Source of the DNA: Pseudomonadota bacterium
GTDB lineage: Bacteria; Pseudomonadota; Alphaproteobacteria; Paracaedibacterales; CAIULA01
Reading direction: 5' to 3'
Assembly: GCA_021804455.1 (NCBI GenBank)
Contig: JAJZHT010000021.1
Coordinates: forward strand, 1 to 12,461
DNA: 12,461 nt
In this document: piece by piece, positions 6,744 through 12,461 of the stretch
Layout: the number at the start of each line of letters is the position of its first letter
How positions within the stretch are numbered: position 1 is the stretch's first letter
Program-made: the position numbers and the translations under genes
Notes under the pieces: generated by a model
Databases searched by the model: none
Told to the model about the DNA's origin: nothing
The model's input: the letters and a program-made list of their open reading frames with translations, nothing else

Positions 6744-7594
6744 GAACTCGGCACTTGAAGGTTCATCCAATCAGGAATCCAGGGGTCCAAAACGGCTCCT
6801 TCGCACATTAAAGGAAAAGCTTTCTCCTCAAAAATACTCAGGCGCAAAAGAGCCAACCCATACTCTCCGGCTGTCGTGCGCACTTCTCCCACTTCTTGCT
6901 GGCACGCATCCACAATCATTGAGCCAAACTCAGGAGTTTTTCCGCTTATTTTAACCGGGAACAGGCGCTTGCGTACCAAACCACGGTAACGGGTTCGGGC
7001 TGTCAGCTCTTGGCCCATATAGCAACCTTTCTGCCAGTCAATAGCCCCCATTTCTTCGAAATTACACTCTAAAATAATACCGCGCTCAACCGGAATATCG
7101 CGTCCCCCATCCGCCACGCCCAACGATAAACGGTGCCTGTCGTAATCATCAAGAGTTTGTTCTTTTATGCCATCATTAAAGAGAGTATGAGCATAAAGAC
7201 GTTGACCTAAAAACAAGGACCTAGGATCTGAAAGAAGGATATCGCCATGGGGAATGTTTGAAAAAGATAAAGGATCTCCCCAAAGCGCATAAACACCGTA
7301 CCGGTGGCTGAGGTCTTCTAAATACACATCTGACCTTAATTTGTAAATATTTAACCGTTTGATGAGGTCCTGAGGACGCTCACAGTCGATCAACCAATCG
7401 CCATCCTCTGTTTGGGTAATGAACAGATCGTACAAAAATCTTCCTTGAGGAGTTAAGAGAGCAGCATAAATAGCGCCCTTTTCATCCACTTTGCGTACAT
7501 CGTTGGTAACCAGTCCCTGCAAAAAAAGGACCTTATCAGAACCCTTTAAACGAACCACCCCACGGTGAAGCAAGGGTGCCTTAAAAGTCGTCAT
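6740..7594 (-). CDS. ygfZ: YgfZ/CAF17-like folate-binding protein
   Basis: This is a 284-residue member of the YgfZ (GcvT-fold) family, which uses tetrahydrofolate and supports assembly or repair of iron-sulfur enzymes such as MiaB in the cytoplasm. The family signature KGCYxGQE is complete at residues 189-196 (Cys191), followed by Arg200 as usual. The N-terminal section L-x-x-L-x-F-x-Q-G-L-V-T-N-D (about 15-32) is also typical. The ATG at 7594 overlaps the stop of the upstream lipoprotein gene by one base (TAATG), implying coupled translation. Its stop falls in the TTAA at 6740-6743, which also ends the convergent phosphatase gene. The length is normal for alphaproteobacterial members. No anomaly is seen in the key motif. 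Confidence 0.95.
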   Translation of the reverse strand: MTTFKAPLLHRGVVRLKGSDKVLFLQGLVTNDVRKVDEKGAIYAALLTPQGRFLYDLFITQTEDGDWLIDCERPQDLIKRLNIYKLRSDVYLEDLSHRYGVYALWGDPLSFSNIPHGDILLSDPRSLFLGQRLYAHTLFNDGIKEQTLDDYDRHRLSLGVADGGRDIPVERGIILECNFEEMGAIDWQKGCYMGQELTARTRYRGLVRKRLFPVKISGKTPEFGSMIVDACQQEVGEVRTTAGEYGLALLRLSIFEEKAFPLMCEGAVLDPWIPDWMNLQVPSS

Positions 7595-8193
7595 TAAGGC
7601 GTAACCTCACCTTTTAAACGCGCATAATTCATTACTTTTTTCACGCCCTTAACCTTACTGGCATAGGCGCTAACCTTTTCAAGCTCTTCTTGGCTTTGGG
7701 CATTACCCATAATGTATACTACGCCACCTACCGTTTTAATACTGTAGTTTAACGAGCGAATATCACCATCAAACAGCAAATTGGTTTTTACTTGGGTGGT
7801 AATCAAACTGTCATTGGCAATGCTGCCAAATCCTCCCCCTTCCGATATTTCAATGTGATTGATCACTTGTCTGACGCCACTGATCTCCCAGGCAATCCGC
7901 TCTGCCTCTACTTGCCACTCTGGATTGGGCACCGAACCGGTCAGCAGGACTTCTCCATTTTGTACATTAATTCCAATTTTGGCAAAAAGTTCACTGTTAT
8001 AACTGTAGATTTTTGCCTTAAGGGCTGTTGAAATTTGGCTGTCGCTGGCTGTTCCTGTAATACCTTTTTCACGCGTTGCCAATGTTCCGACCAACGCCCC
8101 TCCCCCAATAATCGCGGGTGCGCAGGCGCAGAGTGTGCTTAAAACGGCCCCCAGCACGGTTAATTTAAAAATTGTTTTTAATTTAAAGTCCAT
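7594..8193 (-). CDS. dolP: Two-BON-domain outer-membrane lipoprotein, DolP/YraP-like
   Basis: This is a 199-residue lipoprotein. The signal sequence from Met1 ends in a lipobox Leu-Cys-Ala-Cys, with the lipidated Cys probably at 24. Two BON domains follow at about 45-120 and 125-195; each contains the typical V-x-G-x-V-x-L-x-G pattern (NGEVLLTGSV and GGVVYIMGNA). In gammaproteobacteria DolP binds anionic phospholipids and supports outer-membrane integrity; the same role is inferred here. The start at 8193 is chosen over an upstream in-frame ATG at 8304 because it gives a clean lipoprotein signal and has AGGAT seven bases upstream. The start overlaps the end of yraN by 11 bases, and its stop overlaps the ygfZ start. 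The yraN-dolP neighbourhood also occurs in E. coli (with diaA between), supporting the assignment. Cys22 just before the lipid Cys is unusual but tolerated. Confidence 0.92.
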   Translation of the reverse strand: MDFKLKTIFKLTVLGAVLSTLCACAPAIIGGGALVGTLATREKGITGTASDSQISTALKAKIYSYNSELFAKIGINVQNGEVLLTGSVPNPEWQVEAERIAWEISGVRQVINHIEISEGGGFGSIANDSLITTQVKTNLLFDGDIRSLNYSIKTVGGVVYIMGNAQSQEELEKVSAYASKVKGVKKVMNYARLKGEVTP

Positions 8194-8560
8194 AAAAACT
8201 ATCCTGAGTTTGCCATGCGTTGATAATATGAAAAGGCTGCTGTGATTGGCATAATAAAACAACATCAAAACGAATAAAAGGGTATTTAAGGTTTCGAGTC
8301 GCATCTTGGCTTAAATAATAACAAACCGCGTTTTGAATACGCTGTTTTTGTGGAGAATGAATGGCTTGGGCGGCATCCTGAAAATAACGACGATATTTAA
8401 CCTCAACGGCGACTAAGGTCTTACCCTCCGCCATTACCAAATCAATCTCGCCATAAGGACATTTATAGCGGGATACGATCATTTCATAGCCCTTTTTTTG
8501 CAAAAAACCTTTGGCTTGGTCTTCAGCCCACCGTCCTTTATGATCCGCTGTTAATGCCAC
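8183..8560 (-). CDS. yraN: YraN family (UPF0102) nuclease-like protein
   Basis: This is a 125-residue protein of the UPF0102 family, which has a restriction-endonuclease-like PD-(D/E)xK core. Visible signature residues are the YGEIDLV segment with Glu38 and Asp40, then VAVEVKYRR with Glu53 and Lys55, and RFDVVLL near residue 98. The biochemical role of YraN is not well established; a nuclease or Holliday-junction function has been suggested from fold. The start is GTG at 8560, preceded by AGGGAAG a few bases upstream, and places the conserved G-x-x-A-E segment (residues 9-13) where it should be. It is eight bases downstream of the protease gene stop and overlaps the BON lipoprotein start by 11 bases, so it is in the same operon. 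Full length, no anomaly. Confidence 0.95.
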   Translation of the reverse strand: MALTADHKGRWAEDQAKGFLQKKGYEMIVSRYKCPYGEIDLVMAEGKTLVAVEVKYRRYFQDAAQAIHSPQKQRIQNAVCYYLSQDATRNLKYPFIRFDVVLLCQSQQPFHIINAWQTQDSFYGL

Positions 8561-8568
8561 AGGCTTCC

Positions 8569-9624
8569 CTAGTCTTGTTGGATTCTTTGCAAGAGTTTAG
8601 CGAAAGTTGGATCTTGTTGGTAGAAGGTTTGTTCTGGTGTGTACGCTAATGGATGGGTATTTTCGTGATAAAATAAGGCGAAAATTGTCTGATAATTGTT
8701 AAATCCTTTTTGAGGAGACCGTATCAGGTAGGCCTCCTCATTAAGCCCTTTGGGCGTTTCAAACTGACCTGAAAGATGACCATAACTTGTGACTATCCCC
8801 AATAAAAATTCTTTTGTTCCTTGTGGTGTTTCAACTCTTACAAAGACAGGGGCTCCGCTTGTTCCTGGCAAAGCCAAACCATAAGGTTTTTTACCATCTT
8901 TAATCCAATTTTGGGTTGCTTCGTAAACACGTTGGGATGTTTCATCCCAGGATGGTAAAGGTCTTGTCAGATCCTCATCAGGCTTAAAAAACAAGGATGA
9001 CTGTAAAACAGTTCGATTTAAAGCGAGCCCTTCTTCATCCACCCCACCGACGTGATACGAATCTCTTTCATAAAGGCGAAAAGCTCGCTTTATAGCAGGC
9101 TGATAAGGGAGGTCGGCCATTCCAAAACTTACCACGGTTAAAACAGCTTGCTTGGGAATAACTTCAGCTTCAAAAACTTGAGCCGGAGTAATTTCATCAA
9201 CGGCTGTTTTCAATTTAATCAGCGCAACATCGTACTTTGACTGGATATTAGAATTTTCTGTATAGCGGGCGTCGACCAAAACTTTTTCCACCTCATACGA
9301 AAAAACTTGATCTCCCTTCGTGAAGGTTACCGAAACATTATTAACCGATACAGGCTTGTTATCGGGGGGCAGACCACGGTTTTGCAAAATTGACACCACT
9401 CCATGGGCGGCTGTTGCCACAATGGTTGGGGTAATCAAAACACCTGTTTGGCTAATATGATATTGTTCATCGCCAATATAACAGGCCGCCTGAAAAATTT
9501 CACTTTCCTGAGCCAAGGTTGCATAGTCATTTTCTGTATGAATACCATCCGCTAACATTCCCCAAGCAAGCGAGTTGATGAATAAAAACAATCCTAAAAT
9601 TTTAACGAGAAACTTTGCCACCAT
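8569..9624 (-). CDS. Secreted trypsin-like (S1 family) serine protease
   Basis: This is a 351-residue chymotrypsin-fold protease with an N-terminal signal peptide (hydrophobic segment about residues 6-22, Leu-rich, then a small-residue region). The catalytic triad is readable: His74 in TAAHG, Asp132 in YDVALIKL, and Ser256 in PGTSGAP. The Ser motif is GTSGAP rather than GDSGGP, so the Asp before the Ser is replaced by Thr; this occurs in more divergent bacterial S1 proteases such as the V8-like group. It therefore probably acts in the periplasm or outside the cell. The substrate is unknown. No PDZ domain is seen, so it is not a DegP-type quality-control protease. A ribosome site AAGG lies just upstream of the ATG. 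It is the first gene of the operon with yraN, dolP-like and ygfZ, in a place where most genomes have no protease. Confidence 0.9.
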   Translation of the reverse strand: MVAKFLVKILGLFLFINSLAWGMLADGIHTENDYATLAQESEIFQAACYIGDEQYHISQTGVLITPTIVATAAHGVVSILQNRGLPPDNKPVSVNNVSVTFTKGDQVFSYEVEKVLVDARYTENSNIQSKYDVALIKLKTAVDEITPAQVFEAEVIPKQAVLTVVSFGMADLPYQPAIKRAFRLYERDSYHVGGVDEEGLALNRTVLQSSLFFKPDEDLTRPLPSWDETSQRVYEATQNWIKDGKKPYGLALPGTSGAPVFVRVETPQGTKEFLLGIVTSYGHLSGQFETPKGLNEEAYLIRSPQKGFNNYQTIFALFYHENTHPLAYTPEQTFYQQDPTFAKLLQRIQQD

Positions 9625-9681
9625 AGGACCTTGCCTTTTTATCGCACGAAAGTTTTTTAAAAGAGCCTTCGAATACTAAAA

Positions 9682-9724
9682 CTACTTTATAAAAACCCAA
9701 TAGAGTTTTGTTTTTATAAAGTAG
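9682..9724. repeat. Perfect 15-bp inverted repeat in the divergent intergenic region
   Basis: CTACTTTATAAAAAC at 9682-9696 is exactly matched in reverse complement at 9710-9724, with 13 bases between the arms. It lies 57 bases upstream of the protease ATG and about 150 bases upstream of the dsbA-like ATG. It is AT-rich, so it is not a typical strong terminator, and the flanking genes diverge, so no terminator is needed for them. An operator for a dimeric regulator, or the hairpin of an unannotated transcript, are both possible. The rest of 9625-9871 holds no open frame I can support. Confidence 0.8.
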
Positions 9725-9808
9725 GAACTTAAAATCTTTTTACAAGGCTTTCTATAAGATTTCATCTTTACAAGAAATCAAGATTAATTTTATTGTCAAT
9801 CAAATCGC

Positions 9809-9836
9809 TTGTCTTCTGAGAGTTTGTAGTTAGAAT
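9809..9836 (+). promoter_or_regulatory. Candidate sigma-70-type promoter for the dsbA-RND operon
   Basis: TTGTCT at 9809-9814 and TAGAAT at 9831-9836 are separated by 16 bases, resembling a -35/-10 pair (four and five matches to consensus). Transcription would begin near 9843, giving a leader of about 30 bases before the ATG at 9872, which has AGGGA at 9863-9867. AT-rich sequence makes chance matches likely, so this is only a candidate. Confidence 0.35.
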
Positions 9837-9871
9837 AAAGTTTATTATATTTTTTAAGGTTTAGGGATTTT

Positions 9872-10768
9872 ATGAATCAGTCTCCTAAAAAGTACAGTAA
9901 AAGCCTTCCTGTTGCTGTGATCGCTGCGATTGCTTTGGGGGTTTCCTATTATGTTTATTCACATCATAACTCCACCCACGCTCCAGCAAAAAGCGAGGCA
10001 GAAATGGGTCAAAGCGATAAACAACCGCTTCGTAAAATTTTATTTAACTCCGATCAGCGGGCAGAAATCCAACAAATTTTTCTGGATAGTATTCGTGAAA
10101 AACCAGACTTGTTTATCAACGCTATGAACGATGGAGTTCAAGCTCAACAAGATAAACTACGTATCGATATGGAGAAATCTGCCACAGAAAAACAAAAGGA
10201 ATTATTAGGAAGCTCTGTCATTTTGGGATCCCCCCAGGCGAATATACGATTATTAGCTTTCGTCGATCCTTTGTGTCCTCACTGCCAAAACTTTAAAAAA
10301 ATCGCTTTAACCCTTTTACAAAAACGGCAAGATGTTGCCTTTTACTTAATCCCCATTGCCATTTTAGGTCCTAATTCTGCTGTTTTATCCAAGGCAATAA
10401 TTGCCGCTTCTAAACAGGGGGAAGTTAAGTTTGCAACCTTTATTCAAAAATTAAGCGACAAAAAAAGTGGCGTAGATGTTGGTAAGCTGCCTCAGTTGGC
10501 GAAAGAGGCCCTTCTTGACACGACTCAATTCGAAAAAGACATCAACAGTGACGATATTCAAAAACAACTTTTATCAAATACGACCCTAGCCGAAGCACTC
10601 AAGATTCCAGGAGTTCCAACGATTTTTGGTGTTCAAAATAACGGTACATTGTCGATTGTTCCGCCCATGGATATTAATGGTTTTAACCAAGTTCTCGATA
10701 ATATTAAAACTGACAAACCTATTACAGAAGGGTTTAATCCTGTTAAAGGCAATACTGATGAATCTTAA
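9872..10768 (+). CDS. Membrane-anchored DsbA-family thiol oxidoreductase (ScsC/Com1-like)
   Basis: This 298-residue protein begins with an uncleaved-looking signal anchor (hydrophobic residues about 13-30), followed by a low-complexity linker and a helical segment (about 50-110, FLDSIREKPDLFINAMND) like the N-terminal extension of ScsC/Com1-type proteins. The thioredoxin-like domain follows: active site Cys135-Pro-His-Cys138, and the cis-proline loop GVPT with Pro249. CPHC is the DsbA active-site sequence, so a periplasmic disulfide oxidase or isomerase is likely. The ATG at 9872 has AGGGA five bases upstream. The end overlaps the next gene, a membrane-fusion protein, by 11 bases. Pairing a thiol oxidoreductase with an RND pump suggests redox maturation of envelope proteins under the same control, but this is inference. 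No dsbB partner is in the window. Confidence 0.92.
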   Translation: MNQSPKKYSKSLPVAVIAAIALGVSYYVYSHHNSTHAPAKSEAEMGQSDKQPLRKILFNSDQRAEIQQIFLDSIREKPDLFINAMNDGVQAQQDKLRIDMEKSATEKQKELLGSSVILGSPQANIRLLAFVDPLCPHCQNFKKIALTLLQKRQDVAFYLIPIAILGPNSAVLSKAIIAASKQGEVKFATFIQKLSDKKSGVDVGKLPQLAKEALLDTTQFEKDINSDDIQKQLLSNTTLAEALKIPGVPTIFGVQNNGTLSIVPPMDINGFNQVLDNIKTDKPITEGFNPVKGNTDES

Positions 10769-11879
10769 GCAATGGAATCTTAGCGAAAGACTTGAAGTTT
10801 TTCGCTCTTTTCTTCAGCAACACCGCAAATATCCCCTGATCACAGGAACGGTTGTTGCTGTATTTTTGTCCCTTTTTATTTATAAGATATTCTTTTTTCC
10901 TAAAGAAAAACCTCATATGCAGCCGATTGCTTCGGTTCAAGTTGTCGATTCTACAGCCCAAAAAATTGCCCCCACTCTGGTTTTAACTGCCCAAACCAAA
11001 GCCCAAAAAATTGTTACCCTCAGGGCTGAGCTCAGTGGCAAAGTTACTGAAGTTTTGGAAGACAAAGGGGTCTCTGTCCAAAGTCAACAACCTCTCTTTA
11101 AACTTGTTGATAAAGACAGAGCTGCAGCTTTAGCCCAAGCTCAAGCACGTTTAGATCATCGAGAAGCGGAATATAACTCCGCTAAGAAGCTAAAAACAAA
11201 AGATTTTATTGCAGAAAACAATTTCCTAAATGCCAAAGCTAACTTGGAGCTCGCCAAAGCCGATCTTGCCAAAATCAACTATGAGTTTGACCAACTAACT
11301 GTCAAAGCACCTCTTTGTGGTTACTATGAAAACCGTTTCGTTGAAGCGGGTGATTACGTCAATCCGGGTGATAGATTGGCAACGATTGTTGATTTATCAA
11401 GTCTTAAATTGATCTCTTATGTTTCTGAAAAAGAGGTTGCCAATATTAAACTGAACCAAATAGCCAAAGTTACCCTTACCCCTTATCAACAACCATTTGA
11501 AGCAAAGGTTGTTTATTGTTCACGCGTGGCTAATTCGAAAACCAGGACATTCGTAGTCGAAATGGTCATGGATAACCATAAAACAAACTTTCCGGATGGT
11601 TTAACGGTAAAGGTTGAAATTCAAAAGGAAGAAGTGAAAGCCCACGCTCTTAAACCTTCTCTTTTAACGTTGAACGAACAGGGGATTGTTGGTGTGATGA
11701 CGGTTGATTCTGGCAATAAAGCGGTTTTTTTGCCGGTTGAAATTGTACAGGCCCACGAAAACAGTATCTTTGTGTGTGGTCTTCCCGATACCGTGAAACT
11801 GGTGACAGTAGGAGCCGATTTTGTTAAAAGCGGGCAGTTGGTAACCGCCATACCTGAAAAAAAGAATGATTCTTTATGA
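10758..11879 (+). CDS. RND efflux periplasmic adaptor (membrane-fusion protein)
   Basis: This 373-residue HlyD/AcrA-family adaptor would link an inner-membrane RND pump to an outer-membrane channel. A membrane anchor lies at about residues 26-47, rather than a lipoprotein signal. The first half-lipoyl strand pattern (LRAELSGKVTEVLEDKG) is near residue 90, followed by an Ala/Lys-rich coiled-coil hairpin at about 115-175 (LAQAQARL ... NLELAKADLAK). The second lipoyl half has TVKAPLCGYYENRFVEAGDYV, here with Cys in the position often taken by Asp/Phe, and a beta-barrel region follows. The frame is open further upstream to 10626, but the ATG at 10758 is the only start that makes a sensible N-terminus, and it overlaps the dsbA-like gene by 11 bases. 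Its stop overlaps the RND transporter start (ATGA, four bases), so the three genes form one operon. The exported substrate is unknown. Confidence 0.93.
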   Translation: MNLKQWNLSERLEVFRSFLQQHRKYPLITGTVVAVFLSLFIYKIFFFPKEKPHMQPIASVQVVDSTAQKIAPTLVLTAQTKAQKIVTLRAELSGKVTEVLEDKGVSVQSQQPLFKLVDKDRAAALAQAQARLDHREAEYNSAKKLKTKDFIAENNFLNAKANLELAKADLAKINYEFDQLTVKAPLCGYYENRFVEAGDYVNPGDRLATIVDLSSLKLISYVSEKEVANIKLNQIAKVTLTPYQQPFEAKVVYCSRVANSKTRTFVVEMVMDNHKTNFPDGLTVKVEIQKEEVKAHALKPSLLTLNEQGIVGVMTVDSGNKAVFLPVEIVQAHENSIFVCGLPDTVKLVTVGADFVKSGQLVTAIPEKKNDSL

Positions 11880-12439
11880 CGCATTTTGTTTCCGCTGCTC
11901 TGAGTCGTACACGTACCGTGCTGTTGGTTCTAGGTTTGTTATTAGTATGGGGTCTTAAGGCTTATATTGATACGCCTAAAGAATCTTCGCCTGATGTCAA
12001 GATTCCTATCATGTACGTCTCCCTAGTGTATCCTGGAATTTCTCCCCAGGATGCCGCACGTCTTTTGTTACGACCCGTTGAGCAGCAATTACGCTCTATT
12101 GAAGGAATTAAGGAAATGCGCTCCACCGCCTTTGAGGGGGGGGCTAATGTCATTTTAGAATTTTATGCAGGATTTAATTCGGATAAAGCCTTGAATGATG
12201 TTCGGGAGAAAATTGATTTGGCAAAACCCGAACTGCCTGCTGATACGAAAGAACCCCAGATTTTTGAACTAAACCTTAGTTTGCTTCCTGTTTTAGTTAT
12301 TAAACTTTCAGGAGATGCTCCTTTGCGGGCTCTTTATCATCTGGCGCGGGATTTACGGGATGCTATTGAATCCAATGTCAGCAGTGTTTTAAAGGCTGAA
12401 ATTGTAGGAGATCGTGAAGATGCCGTCCTTCTTCGATGA
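11876..12439 (+). CDS. RND efflux transporter (AcrB/HAE1 family), truncated N-terminal portion
   Basis: This 187-residue open frame is the N-terminus of an inner-membrane RND proton-driven exporter, a family normally over 1,000 residues. It has the first transmembrane helix (about residues 15-32), then PKESSPDVKIPIMYVSLVYPG, SPQDAARLLLRPVEQQL, the IEGIKEMRSTAFEG segment and VREKIDLAKPELP, all characteristic of the porter domain start, ending in KAEIVGDRE. The frame then reaches TGA at 12437-12439, where homologues continue without interruption. Only 22 bases remain, so the cause is unclear: a real nonsense mutation or frameshift, or a contig-end or junction error. Sequence from about 12420 looks richer in GC than the preceding gene. 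The start overlaps the adaptor gene stop by four bases (ATGA). No outer-membrane channel gene is visible. Confidence 0.9.
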   Translation: MTHFVSAALSRTRTVLLVLGLLLVWGLKAYIDTPKESSPDVKIPIMYVSLVYPGISPQDAARLLLRPVEQQLRSIEGIKEMRSTAFEGGANVILEFYAGFNSDKALNDVREKIDLAKPELPADTKEPQIFELNLSLLPVLVIKLSGDAPLRALYHLARDLRDAIESNVSSVLKAEIVGDREDAVLLR

Positions 12440-12461
12440 ATACATGACCGGCAGCTGGCGG

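Noticed and set aside
8194..8304. Longer BON lipoprotein starting at 8304
   Set aside because: It would extend deep into yraN and precede the lipoprotein signal; ATG 8193 has its own ribosome site and a clean lipobox.
10626..10757. Longer membrane-fusion protein starting at 10626
   Set aside because: This stretch is the end of the dsbA-like gene in another frame, and ATG 10758 gives a typical adaptor N-terminus.
5524..12439. TGA recoded as tryptophan, to explain the early stops at 5526 and 12439
   Set aside because: The adaptor gene uses TGA at 11877-11879 as a normal stop in an ATGA overlap, and reading through TGA 5524 meets another stop three codons later, so it would not restore the frame.
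1..12461. CRISPR arrays, tRNA or rRNA genes, insertion sequences
   Set aside because: No regularly spaced repeats, no cloverleaf-like sequence and no transposase-like frame were seen on either strand.

Overview
The window looks like an AT-rich (roughly 40% GC by eye), tightly packed piece of a Gram-negative, probably alphaproteobacterial chromosome. The evidence is a YraN plus two-BON lipoprotein plus YgfZ gene run, an rsmI gene nearby, a periplasmic DsbA-like protein, and a tripartite RND pump operon. Small genome style, many overlapping genes, and several secreted or lipid/phosphate-directed enzymes would fit a host-associated lineage such as Holosporales-like bacteria. That placement is inference from style and synteny, not from a marker gene.

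Layout. Positions 1-481 (minus) hold the N-terminal part of rsmI, a 16S rRNA methyltransferase cut by the left edge. Divergent from it, on plus, come a lone GspE/PilB-type secretion or pilus ATPase (552-2153) overlapping an AmpD-type peptidoglycan-recycling amidase (2119-2619), then a patatin-like lipase (2766-3815). Next is a two-gene secreted module: an unrecognised signal-peptide protein (3964-5526) whose reading frame continues, one base out of register, to 5770, and a secreted cysteine phytase/PTP-like phosphatase (5772-6743) starting one base later.

On minus, 9624 down to 6740 is a compact four-gene operon: secreted trypsin-like protease, yraN, a two-BON outer-membrane lipoprotein (dolP-like) and ygfZ. 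It converges on the phosphatase gene, and both end in one shared TTAA. A 247-base divergent intergenic region (9625-9871) carries a perfect 15-bp inverted repeat and a plausible sigma-70-type promoter. It leads to a plus-strand operon of an anchored DsbA-like thiol oxidoreductase (9872-10768), a membrane-fusion protein (10758-11879) and the start of an RND transporter (11876-12439), whose frame stops abruptly near the right edge.

Functionally the window combines housekeeping (rsmI, yraN, ygfZ, dolP, ampD) with envelope transport and a cargo of secreted or lipid-active enzymes between rsmI and the yraN block. The most interesting region is 3964-6743, where an unknown secreted protein with an apparent frameshift is tightly linked to a phytase-like phosphatase.
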